DNA of 64,000 bases from CAWJKP01 sp963843465 (GTDB lineage: Bacteria; Planctomycetota; Planctomycetia; Pirellulales; Thermoguttaceae). The notes under the pieces are model-generated. The model saw nothing but the letters and a program-made list of their open reading frames with translations, ran no database searches and was not told the origin of the DNA. Below, piece after piece: positions 34,793 through 41,109 of this stretch (positions are counted from its first letter, which is position 1; each line of letters starts with the position of its first letter). Made by a program: the position numbers and the translations under genes. Location: the NCBI GenBank assembly GCA_963843465.1, contig CAWJKP010000005.1, positions 434,001 through 498,000 on the forward strand, written 5' to 3'.

Positions 34793-35614
34793 CTACTTCC
34801 CGAGCGATTTCTTGCGGCGAATCTCAGCGGTCCGTGCCATGATTTCGGCGGGGTTTGCCAAGAGCCCGTCCGCGTCCCGTTGCTCCGTTTGCTTGGCAAC
34901 AAAGGCGGTCCAGTCAGCCAGGTGGACGCATAGGCGGTTCGTTTGCGGGTGCCATCGCCTGATTGCGGGGTTGTCAGCAAGAATCGCCACAAACTGCTTG
35001 TGAGTTGTGACCAAGCCGGCGGGTGTGTATTTCAACCTCGCTTCGTGTGCCGGAACGTAGGCGGTCGGGTCAGCGGGATTCGTCACTTCGCCTCTTGCGT
35101 CAACTGACTCCTTGCTCGCCTCTGTCGGCCCGGCCCCGGCCTTCGCTTCGCTTTCGCCCGGCTTGGCGTCCGGCGGCGGTGTGCGGGTGTTGCCGTCTTC
35201 AGCCTTTAGTGTCGAGCCGGCCCCGGCCTCCGCATACAGTGCGGCAGCCATATACCGGCAGTCAGCCACCCAGGGCACTAGGCTCGTCTGTTCGCCCCGG
35301 ATTAGCGCATGTCGCCCCCTCACTGCTTCCAACCACGCCAGCGATTGTACCGACCAGGCCCACGTCCTTTCGCCCGTCGCCTTCTCCGCGGCAGCGTGTG
35401 CCTCTATCACGTTGCGTAAACCTTGGCAGTCCGCGAATGCGCCGAGTTTCAGCGATTCGCAAAGGTGCGCGCCGGCCCGCTGAGAGATTTCCACGCCCCC
35501 TGGCGTCGCATACGGCGGCGTGTCCGTTGAGCGGTCATTCGCTTGGACTACGCTGGGCAGCGCTGCGATTTTGTCGGCCAACAGCTTTAGCCGTTTTGAC
35601 GCAGAAAGGTCCAT
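34793..35614 (-). CDS. Element-borne hypothetical protein, 273 residues
   Basis: No recognised domain. An N-terminal helical segment (DLSASKRLKLLADKIAALPS) is followed by TWAWSVQSLAWLEAVRGRHA, a low-complexity Lys/Ala/Glu linker near residues 150-185, and a globular end AILADNPAIRRWHPQTNRLC with VHLADWTAFVAKQ. No signal peptide or membrane helix. AGGAAAGGCG lies before ATG 35614. It is the most upstream minus-strand gene of the element and could be cargo or a replication accessory. Confidence 0.55.
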   Translation of the reverse strand: MDLSASKRLKLLADKIAALPSVVQANDRSTDTPPYATPGGVEISQRAGAHLCESLKLGAFADCQGLRNVIEAHAAAEKATGERTWAWSVQSLAWLEAVRGRHALIRGEQTSLVPWVADCRYMAAALYAEAGAGSTLKAEDGNTRTPPPDAKPGESEAKAGAGPTEASKESVDARGEVTNPADPTAYVPAHEARLKYTPAGLVTTHKQFVAILADNPAIRRWHPQTNRLCVHLADWTAFVAKQTEQRDADGLLANPAEIMARTAEIRRKKSLGK

Positions 35615-35888
35615 AGAGTCGCCTTTCCTGTTGTGGGTCGGCCCGAGCCGGCAACGGTGAAAGGCGAATAACCCCGAGCCGGCCCGAGCCGCTTGGCCAG
35701 TCGCCCGTCGGCGGTTCCGGCCCTCCCAACCGTCAACTTACCCCATTACTACCCCATTTTCAACGTGGCGCAGCCCCGTAATCGCGTTGCCCGGCGATTT
35801 GCTGTAAGATACGGGCAAGGTTAGGCTTGCGATTCACCCCCCGGCCGGTGATTTTGCGCCGTGCCGGACCACCAATAGCGCCGACACT

Positions 35889-36365
35889 ATGCAGCAAACG
35901 ACGAAGACCTGTTCCGGTTGCTTGGCGTCCCTGCCCGTCGAGCAGTTCCCCTTTCGGCGGCATGGGGGTCTTGCCCGCGATAACCGTTGCCGGCTTTGCC
36001 GAGCCGAGTACATGCGGGGCTTCCGAGCCCGGCGGCGGACGAAGGCGGCGCTTGGCTTCGCGGCCGGCGTCCGGCGGCAGCGCGACGTTGGGCGGATGGC
36101 GGCCCTTTGCCGGCGAATGTTCGACAGCTACGGCGGTCTTGACGGCTTCGCGGCCCGGTGGAAAGCGGAGATTGACAAGGTTCTCTTGGACCATCCCGGC
36201 AGCCCCGCGGCCGTTCGGCAGCTTCTCGCAATCCTTCTGCTTTCCGAGCAAGCGGAAACGGCCTTGAAGGATTTCGCCAAGAACCAAGAGCACCAATTCG
36301 ACCATTGCAGCGCGGCCAAACTACAGAAAGCCATCGACGACTACCAGGCGCGTCAGCCAGCGTGA
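35889..36365 (+). CDS. Element-borne protein with N-terminal zinc-ribbon-like domain
   Basis: The only plus-strand gene of the element. The N terminus is a treble-clef-like zinc site: KTCSGCLASLPVEQFPFRRH then RDNRCRLCRAEYMRGFRARR, with two CxxC pairs. The rest is helical, with AKNQEHQFDHCSAAKLQKAI near the end. Similar N-terminal domains occur ahead of HNH nucleases, but no HNH motif is present here. Being divergent from the replication operon, it may be cargo or a regulator. Function unknown. Confidence 0.6.
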   Translation: MQQTTKTCSGCLASLPVEQFPFRRHGGLARDNRCRLCRAEYMRGFRARRRTKAALGFAAGVRRQRDVGRMAALCRRMFDSYGGLDGFAARWKAEIDKVLLDHPGSPAAVRQLLAILLLSEQAETALKDFAKNQEHQFDHCSAAKLQKAIDDYQARQPA

Positions 36366-36501
36366 TTCTGACGAATACCCGTCGTCCCGGGGGGGCATAT
36401 TTTCGACGAAAAAAACCTGCCGGCGGATGGTGACCAAGTGCGCGCACGGCGGGGGGCCTCCGGGGGCACGTCATGGCGTTGCCGACGGCAGCCCCAGCGC
36501 C

Positions 36502-36607
36502 GGCGACTTATCGGGTCAATCTCCCGGGTTGCCACCCAAGCGACATTTCACATTGTTTACAAACCTTGCTTGGCGACTTATCGGGTCAATCGCCCGGGTT
36601 GCCACCC
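36502..36607. repeat. Two 36-bp direct repeats at the right end of the element
   Basis: Copies at 36502-36537 and 36572-36607 differ at one base, 70 bp apart start to start. Each contains GGCGACTTATCGGGTCAAT and CCCGGGTTGCCACCC. The second covers the stop codon of the stranded integrase tail. Confidence 0.8.
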
Positions 36608-36908
36608 TGCCCGGCCAGCATGGCGGCCAGCCGTGCCCGGTCGGCCGGCGTCAGGTCCAGCAGCGCGGCGGCCAGCTTCGCCAGCGGGTCGCCCCGGTCG
36701 GTCCCTTCGCCTCTCTCCCGTCCCCCGGCCGGTCGGTCTTGCGGGTCAACGTCGAGGGTGCCGGCGGCGGCCCCTTCGCCCTGGTCCTGGTCCCCGGCTT
36801 CCGGGGTGCCGTCGTTTGCGTTTTCCGGTTCGCTGGTGCAAACCCTGGTGCAAACCGGCGAAGGCATCGGCGTAAGGTCTTGCGGCGTCGTGTCTTGCGA
36901 CGGGGTGC
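36586..36908 (-). CDS. Stranded 3' coding segment of the element integrase (circle-form C terminus)
   Basis: An open frame on the minus strand runs out of the att core and encodes about 107 residues. It begins GTPSQDTTPQDLTPMPSPVC, has an acidic Gly-rich linker and ends in the helical DLTPADRARLAAMLAG. It is in the same codon phase relative to the att core as the integrase at 28156-29892; the offset between core copies is 8739, a multiple of three. In an excised circle it would be the integrase C terminus. In the integrated state it lacks the rest of the gene. An internal ATG near 36864 could alternatively start a small protein. Confidence 0.55.
36835..36855. promoter_or_regulatory. Putative arm-type integrase binding sites, distal side
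   Basis: Two GGTGCAAAC copies 12 bp apart, identical in sequence and orientation to 28349-28369, lie 54 bp inside the element from the right core. In the circle the two pairs would flank the core. Confidence 0.5.
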
Positions 36909-36957
36909 CGTCTCGCTTACACCGAGAAGGTCGGGGGTTCGAGTCCCTCATCGCCCA
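36909..36957. repeat. attR core (duplicated 3' half of tRNA-Val)
   Basis: CGTCTCGCTTACACCGAGAA onward repeats the tRNA 3' half. Its T stem GGGGG/CCCTC pairs fully (one G-T), unlike the tRNA gene at 28145. It lacks the tRNA 5' half, so it is not a functional gene. It is probably the displaced original chromosomal 3' end. Confidence 0.85.
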
Positions 36958-36959
36958 CC

Positions 36960-37165
36960 TTGCGGACGACACCCGAGCCGTCCCGATACTTGGCGGTGTA
37001 GGTGCCGGCTTCCACGGCAATCCGGTCCCCGGCAGCGGTCAGCCGTGCCGTCCGGGTCTTGCCCTTGGCGTCCTTCCACTCGGCAAGCCGTCGGCCCTTG
37101 CGGACGATGATCTTCGCCCCGGCCGGCAGCGGCTTGGTGAAGGTTTCCTTGTAGACGTTTCCCAT
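36960..37165 (-). pseudogene. N-terminal fragment of a second tyrosine integrase
   Basis: ATG 37165, with the same AAAGGCGAATC leader as the intact integrase, starts GNVYKETFTKPLPAGAKIIV then RKGRRLAEWKDAKGKTRTAR and TYTAKYRDGSGVVRKV. This is clearly homologous to residues 1-75 of the integrase at 28156-29892. Homology stops exactly at the edge of the duplicated tRNA 3' end, so the core-binding and catalytic domains are deleted. It shows that an older related element once occupied the same tRNA. Confidence 0.85.
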
Positions 37166-37179
37166 GATTCGCCTTTCGT

Positions 37180-38184
37180 TCAGCGTAAAATCAGGCACTT
37201 CGGCAATGCCTGCCGAAGTCTCTGCTTGCCGTCGTCCGTGGCTTTCGTGCCGCCGAGCGACAACCCTTTGAGTTGGCTCAACCCCTTGAGATTCCCCAGC
37301 CCGGCGTCGGTAACTTCCGTGTCGTCGAGCCACAACACTTTGAGTTGGCTCAATCTCTTGAGGTGTTCCAACGCAGCGTCGTTGACTTTCGTACGGCTGA
37401 GCCACAACCCTTCAAGTTGGCTCAACCCCTTGAGATTTTCCAGCCCGGTGCCGGTGACTTTCGTACCGTCGAGCGTCAACCATTGGAGTTGGCTCAACCC
37501 CTTGAGATTTTCCAGCCCGGCATCGGTGACTTTCGTGTCATTGAGCCATAACCGCTGGAGTTGGCCCAACCCCTTGAGATTCTCCAGCCCGGCGTCGGTG
37601 ACTTTCGTGCGGGCGAGCGACAACTCTTGGAGTTGGCTCAACCCCTTGAGATTCTCCAGCCCGGCATCGGTGACTTTCGTGTCATTGAGCCACAACTGTT
37701 GGAGTTGCCTCAACCCCTTGAGATTTTCCAGCCCGGCGTCGGTGGCTTTCGTGCCGCCGAGCGTCAACCATTGGAGTTGGCTCAACCCCTTGAGATTTTC
37801 CAGCCCAGCGTCGGTGACTTTCGTGTCGTGGAGCCACAACTGTTTGAGTTGCCTCAACCCCTTGAGATTTTCCAGCCCGGCGTCGGTGGCTTTCGTACCA
37901 ACGAGATCCACGCTACGGACGGTATTGAAGAAATGGTCCCCCAACAGCCCCCGCAGCCACGCTGGTTTTCCCGATGCCTTGGAATCCCACCTTACCTTCC
38001 CGCCCAGCTTCTCAATCGCTGTTGCGGCTTCGCGCTGCCTCTCCGCCTGCCGCATCTTCACGGAAAGCCAACTGCAAGGGACGGCACAGACCGTCACGAA
38101 CAGTAGCAGCGTTCCCAGGCTGTACTGAAACCATCGGCGTTTGGGCTTGGGTTGGTCCGTTGCCGTTTCCGTCTCGACCACCAT
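37180..38184 (-). CDS. Membrane-anchored leucine-rich repeat protein
   Basis: A 334-residue protein. The N terminus is cytoplasmic and basic (PKPKRRWFQYSLGTL), then one transmembrane segment (about 22-45, LGTLLLFVTVCAVPCSWLSV). About ten nearly identical 24-residue repeats follow (pattern LKGLSQLQWLTLGGTKATDA). The DNA repeats are 72 bp each and highly similar, implying recent tandem expansion or gene conversion. It ends RQALPKCLILR, like other planctomycete LRR proteins. The gene lies 3 bp after the double HTH gene, within remains of the second element, and shares its AAAGGCGAA leader, so it may be element cargo. Confidence 0.8.
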   Translation of the reverse strand: MVVETETATDQPKPKRRWFQYSLGTLLLFVTVCAVPCSWLSVKMRQAERQREAATAIEKLGGKVRWDSKASGKPAWLRGLLGDHFFNTVRSVDLVGTKATDAGLENLKGLRQLKQLWLHDTKVTDAGLENLKGLSQLQWLTLGGTKATDAGLENLKGLRQLQQLWLNDTKVTDAGLENLKGLSQLQELSLARTKVTDAGLENLKGLGQLQRLWLNDTKVTDAGLENLKGLSQLQWLTLDGTKVTGTGLENLKGLSQLEGLWLSRTKVNDAALEHLKRLSQLKVLWLDDTEVTDAGLGNLKGLSQLKGLSLGGTKATDDGKQRLRQALPKCLILR

Positions 38185-38187
38185 AGC

Positions 38188-38679
38188 TCAGTTCGCCTTT
38201 CGTTCCGCCTTTCGCCGCCCACACATCGGCCGTGTCCGGTTTGCCGGCGGCGGTTCCGGTGGCTTCGCGTCGGGGTCCGGCACCAGTTGCAGCCCCAGGT
38301 AGGTGGCGAGCCGGTCGGCGCTGTCGAGCATAGGGGATATGCTCCCCCGAAGAAATCGCGACAATACGGCTTTGTCAACCCTCGTGTCCTTGGTGATTCG
38401 GTAGCAAGTCAAGCCGCTTTTCCTGATTGCAGTCCTTAGCGAGTCGGTCAACGTCCGTCCCAGCGGCTTGCCATTTCGGGTCAGCACCAGCCGAAGCCCC
38501 AGGTAGGCGGCGAGCTTGTCAAGATTGCCGAGCCGAATGGGCGCGCCAAAGCAAAGAAAACGGCGAAGGCTCGGCGCATCATACCCCGATTCCTTGGCGA
38601 TCCAGTAGGCGCTCAAGCCGCTTCGCTCAATCGCGGTCTTCAGCACGGCGGCCATCGTTGGTTTCGTTTTATCGTTCAT
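38188..38679 (-). CDS. Double helix-turn-helix regulator
   Basis: A 163-residue protein with two copies of the HTH domain found singly at 29980-30285. Copy one: VLKTAIERSGLSAYWIAKES and DAPSLRRFLCFGAPIRLGNL. Copy two: SLRTAIRKSGLTCYRITKDT and DKAVLSRFLRGSISPMLDSA, ending ATYLGLQLVPDPDAKPPEPP. It is probably an internal duplication in the older element's regulator. Start ATG 38679. It is followed directly by the LRR gene. Confidence 0.75.
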   Translation of the reverse strand: MNDKTKPTMAAVLKTAIERSGLSAYWIAKESGYDAPSLRRFLCFGAPIRLGNLDKLAAYLGLRLVLTRNGKPLGRTLTDSLRTAIRKSGLTCYRITKDTRVDKAVLSRFLRGSISPMLDSADRLATYLGLQLVPDPDAKPPEPPPANRTRPMCGRRKAERKAN

Positions 38680-38891
38680 AGTGTCTTTATAGCAACTAGC
38701 GGCATCCCCGTCAAGCAGCCCTGCCACCCGACCGTGATTTTCTTTCTCAGCGTCCCCGGTGTCCGTAGGACACACAAGGGGAAGTCGAGAAAGGCGTTGA
38801 CCACGGCGAAGCGGTCGCCCGTCCGGCGTCGAGCCGGCTTCCCTTTCGCCTTGTCAAGCGTCCCCGCGTTCTCGTTGCGTGCCGGCTTCAA
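38676..38891 (-). pseudogene. Remnant of winged-helix replication gene with internal deletion
   Basis: The frame reads KAKGKPARRRTGDRFAVVNA, then jumps directly to PLCVLRTPGTLRKKI. In the intact element these two segments are residues about 35-55 and the final 15 residues of the protein at 30317-30910, so about 130 residues are deleted in between. It marks the right limit of recognisable homology for the decayed second element. Confidence 0.75.
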
Positions 38892-39108
38892 TCAGCTCCA
38901 TGCGCGCGATATGGAGCAACTCCACGTCAACGGTCCGTTCGTACAAGGTCTCGTCGGGGCGGCTCGCAAGGCCCAGCACCAAAGAGCGGCGACCCAGCAA
39001 CAACAACTCCGGATGCATCACCTCGTAAGCCGTCCCATCGAAGAGGTGCATCCGGAACGGCCTGAACGGTCTTGCTTGCAGTTTCCTTTGCAGGTCTTCG
39101 GGCGGCAT
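38854..39108 (-). CDS. Small conserved 'PFRPF' protein
   Basis: An 84-residue protein: PPEDLQRKLQARPFRPFRMH, then LFDGTAYEVMHPELLLLGRR and VDVELLHIARMELIEA. Same plan as the proteins at 13349-13561 and 39205-39427. The start is ATG 39108 after a GGAGAAGCTGCC region. Its 3' end overlaps the replication-gene remnant. It is divergent from the next copy 96 bp away. Function unknown. Confidence 0.6.
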   Translation of the reverse strand: MPPEDLQRKLQARPFRPFRMHLFDGTAYEVMHPELLLLGRRSLVLGLASRPDETLYERTVDVELLHIARMELIEAGTQRERGDA

Positions 39109-39204
39109 GGCAGCTTCTCCGGGCAAGGGCCCCTGTCGTGGGCATCGGCGACCGTAGTATAATTGGATTATAGCATTGCTCACCCCTTCTGAAAGGTGCA
39201 CCTG

Positions 39205-39427
39205 ATGAATGCAGAAGCGATCCGGGAGATGTTAGTCCGGCGGCCGTTCGAGCCCTTCGAGGTCATCATGTCGAGCGGGGAACGGCATCTCGTGAATCAT
39301 CCTGAAATTCTTGATGGTTTCGCCAACTCGGGCGGTCATCATGGACCCGGTTACGGATCCGCTTGCCATCCTCTCGCTGATGCACATTACCGAATTGCGG
39401 CCGGTCCAGCCGCAATCATCAAGTTGA
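39205..39427 (+). CDS. Small conserved 'PFEPF' protein, frameshifted
   Basis: GAAAGG precedes ATG 39205. It reads NAEAIREMLVRRPFEPFEVI then MSSGERHLVNHPEILDGFAN. Near 39328-39336 the family sequence moves to the next frame: RAVIMDPVTDPLAILSLMHI and TELRPVQPQSSS, stopping at 39427. One extra base is present. Divergent from its paralogue at 38854-39108. Confidence 0.6.
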
Positions 39428-39496
39428 AGCCTGCTAAAGACGCTTGTCCTTGCCGTAGCTTAGTCGTCGCGTCAGAATAAGTTGATCGGCTCTCGC

Positions 39497-39553
39497 TTGT
39501 GGTGCAGGCGTCCCGCCTGCATTTTCAGGGCAGGCGGGACGCCTGCACCACAA
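39497..39553. repeat. GTGGTGCAGGCG palindromic repeat, copy 3
   Basis: TTGTGGTGCAGGCGTCCCGC and GCGGGACGCCTGCACCACAA pair around ATTTTCAGG. It lies 20 bp before mnmE. Confidence 0.8.
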
Positions 39554-39572
39554 TAGATTACGTCTGCCGGCC

Positions 39573-40943
39573 ATGCTCTATCCTCTGGATGACACGATCG
39601 TGGCGATCGCTTCGGCTCCGGGGGGCGCGGCACGGGGAATCTTGCGGACCACAGGTCCGGCCGTGCCTGGCTGCCTGCTGGGCATCTTCCAGCCGGAGGA
39701 ACCGGTCGATTGGCCGGCGCTGGGCGCCGCCACGGTCGTGCCGGGCTCGCTGACGCTGGACGCGAACCAAGCGCGGCTTCCGGGAGAGCTTTACGTTTGG
39801 CCCACGTCGCGGAGCTTCACCGGTCAGCCGGTGGCCGAGTTTCATACGCTGGGCTCGCCGCCCCTACTGGAAGCGGCCCTGCGGGCCGTGTGCAGTTGCG
39901 GGGCGCGGCTGGCCGAGCCGGGGGAGTTCACCTTGCGGGCTTTCCTCTGCGGCCGGCTCGATCTGACCCAGGCCGAGGCCGTGCTGGGCGTGATCGATGC
40001 GGCCGGGCCGGGCGAGTTCCAGGCCGCACTGTCGCAGCTTGCCGGCGGGCTGGCGGTCCCGCTGCGGCGGCTCCGCGATTTGCTGCTGGACCTGTTGGCC
40101 CATCTCGAAGCCGGTTTCGACTTCGCCGACGAAGACCTGGCGTTCATCGCGGCCGGCGAGCTGCGGGGAAAACTGGCCGAGGCCGCCGCGGCCACCGCGG
40201 CGATTGCCCGGCAAATGGAGTCGCGCACGGAGAGCACCGGGCTGGTCCGCGCGGTATTGACGGGTTGGCCGAACGTCGGCAAGAGCAGCCTGTTCAACGC
40301 CCTGGCCGGCCAAGGCCAGGCCCTCGTCTCGCATCACCCCGGCACAACCCGCGACTATCTCACCGCCGAATGCGAGCTGGGCGGCGGCGTCCGCTGCCTG
40401 CTGGTGGACACGGCGGGGGTGGACCCGGTCGTCGAGGGACCGGCGGCCGAAGTGCGCCGGTCGGCACAAGCGGCGGCCCAGCGGCAATCGCAGGCGGCGC
40501 AGGTCCGCGTGCTCTGTCTGGATTCAACGCGGCCCTTGAACGCTGGGGAGCGGGCCGAGCTCGCGTCGCCTGCCCCCTCGCGGTTGGTCGTGCTCACCAA
40601 GGCCGATGCTCCACAGGCGACCGATCTCCCGTCGCCGGCGCTGGCCACCAGCGCACGCTCGGGCGAGGGCATCGCCGCCTTGCGTGAACAACTCCGCCGG
40701 CAGGTCCTGACCGCCGGCGGCGACGCGGCCGAGGTGGTCGCCGGCACAGCCGCCCGTTGCCGCGAGTCGCTCCGCCTAGCCGCCGAGTGCCTGGCTCGCG
40801 CCGGCGAGGTCCTCCTTCAGGGTCAGGAATTGGTGGCTGCCGAACTCCGCCTGGCGCTGGACGAGTTGGGCAAAGCCGCCGGCGCCGTCTACACCGACGA
40901 CCTCTTGGACCGTATCTTCAGCCGCTTCTGCGTTGGCAAGTAG
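39573..40943 (+). CDS. mnmE: tRNA modification GTPase MnmE
   Basis: MnmE with MnmG installs the cmnm5 modification on U34 of certain tRNAs. The 456-residue protein has the N-terminal folate-binding domain (DDTIVAIASAPGGAARGILR, PGEFTLRAFLCGRLDLTQAE), then the GTPase domain with G1 GWPNVGKSS (near 231), HPGTTRDYL, DTAGV and TKAD. The C terminus FCVGK retains the essential cysteine of the C(I/V)GK motif. It is slightly divergent in the N-terminal part but intact. No strong ribosome-binding site is seen. MnmG is not in the window. Confidence 0.94.
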   Translation: MLYPLDDTIVAIASAPGGAARGILRTTGPAVPGCLLGIFQPEEPVDWPALGAATVVPGSLTLDANQARLPGELYVWPTSRSFTGQPVAEFHTLGSPPLLEAALRAVCSCGARLAEPGEFTLRAFLCGRLDLTQAEAVLGVIDAAGPGEFQAALSQLAGGLAVPLRRLRDLLLDLLAHLEAGFDFADEDLAFIAAGELRGKLAEAAAATAAIARQMESRTESTGLVRAVLTGWPNVGKSSLFNALAGQGQALVSHHPGTTRDYLTAECELGGGVRCLLVDTAGVDPVVEGPAAEVRRSAQAAAQRQSQAAQVRVLCLDSTRPLNAGERAELASPAPSRLVVLTKADAPQATDLPSPALATSARSGEGIAALREQLRRQVLTAGGDAAEVVAGTAARCRESLRLAAECLARAGEVLLQGQELVAAELRLALDELGKAAGAVYTDDLLDRIFSRFCVGK

Positions 40944-40947
40944 CGTA

Positions 40948-41002
40948 CGTACTCCTCACGCTCCGCGTGAGGTCTTGCGTCACGCGGAGCGTGACGAGTA
41001 CG
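40948..41002. repeat. CTCACGCTCCGCGTGAG hairpin repeat
   Basis: CGTACTCCTCACGCTCCGCG and CGCGGAGCGTGACGAGTACG pair. Same family as the array at 17668-17786. It sits directly after mnmE. Confidence 0.8.
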
Positions 41003-41109
41003 ATTCTTGCGAGCCGGTCCCTCAAAAGGCGGCCCACTTGCCAGGTCCGCCGTCAGCGACTAAAACAACACTTTCTCTGCCTCTGAACTCACGGGGAGTT
41101 GGAACGATC

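Larger units (their letters stand above)
28145..36957. mobile_element. Integrative element in tRNA-Val, about 8.7 kb
   Basis: Bounded by the tRNA-Val gene and a 49-bp repeat of its 3' half at 36909-36957. A tyrosine integrase lies next to the tRNA. Inside are two small regulators, an excisionase-like protein and a replication operon with DUF669 protein, AEP primase, RepA/DnaB-like ATPase and a winged-helix protein. No capsid, terminase, tail, relaxase or conjugation genes are seen. It is best described as a plasmid-like or satellite-like element able to replicate after excision. All genes but one are on the minus strand. Confidence 0.88.

Noticed and set aside
34793..36365. Large overlapping plus-strand frames at 35023-35616 and 36427-38128
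   Set aside because: They are antisense to genes with convincing starts and ribosome-binding sites, or cross the att core and LRR repeats. Their composition is Ser/Arg/Pro-rich without domains.
36909..36957. Second tRNA-Val gene
   Set aside because: Only the 3' half from the anticodon stem is present; acceptor 5' strand and D arm are missing. It is an attachment-site duplication.
28145..36957. Complete prophage
   Set aside because: No terminase, portal, capsid or tail genes could be found among the intact frames.
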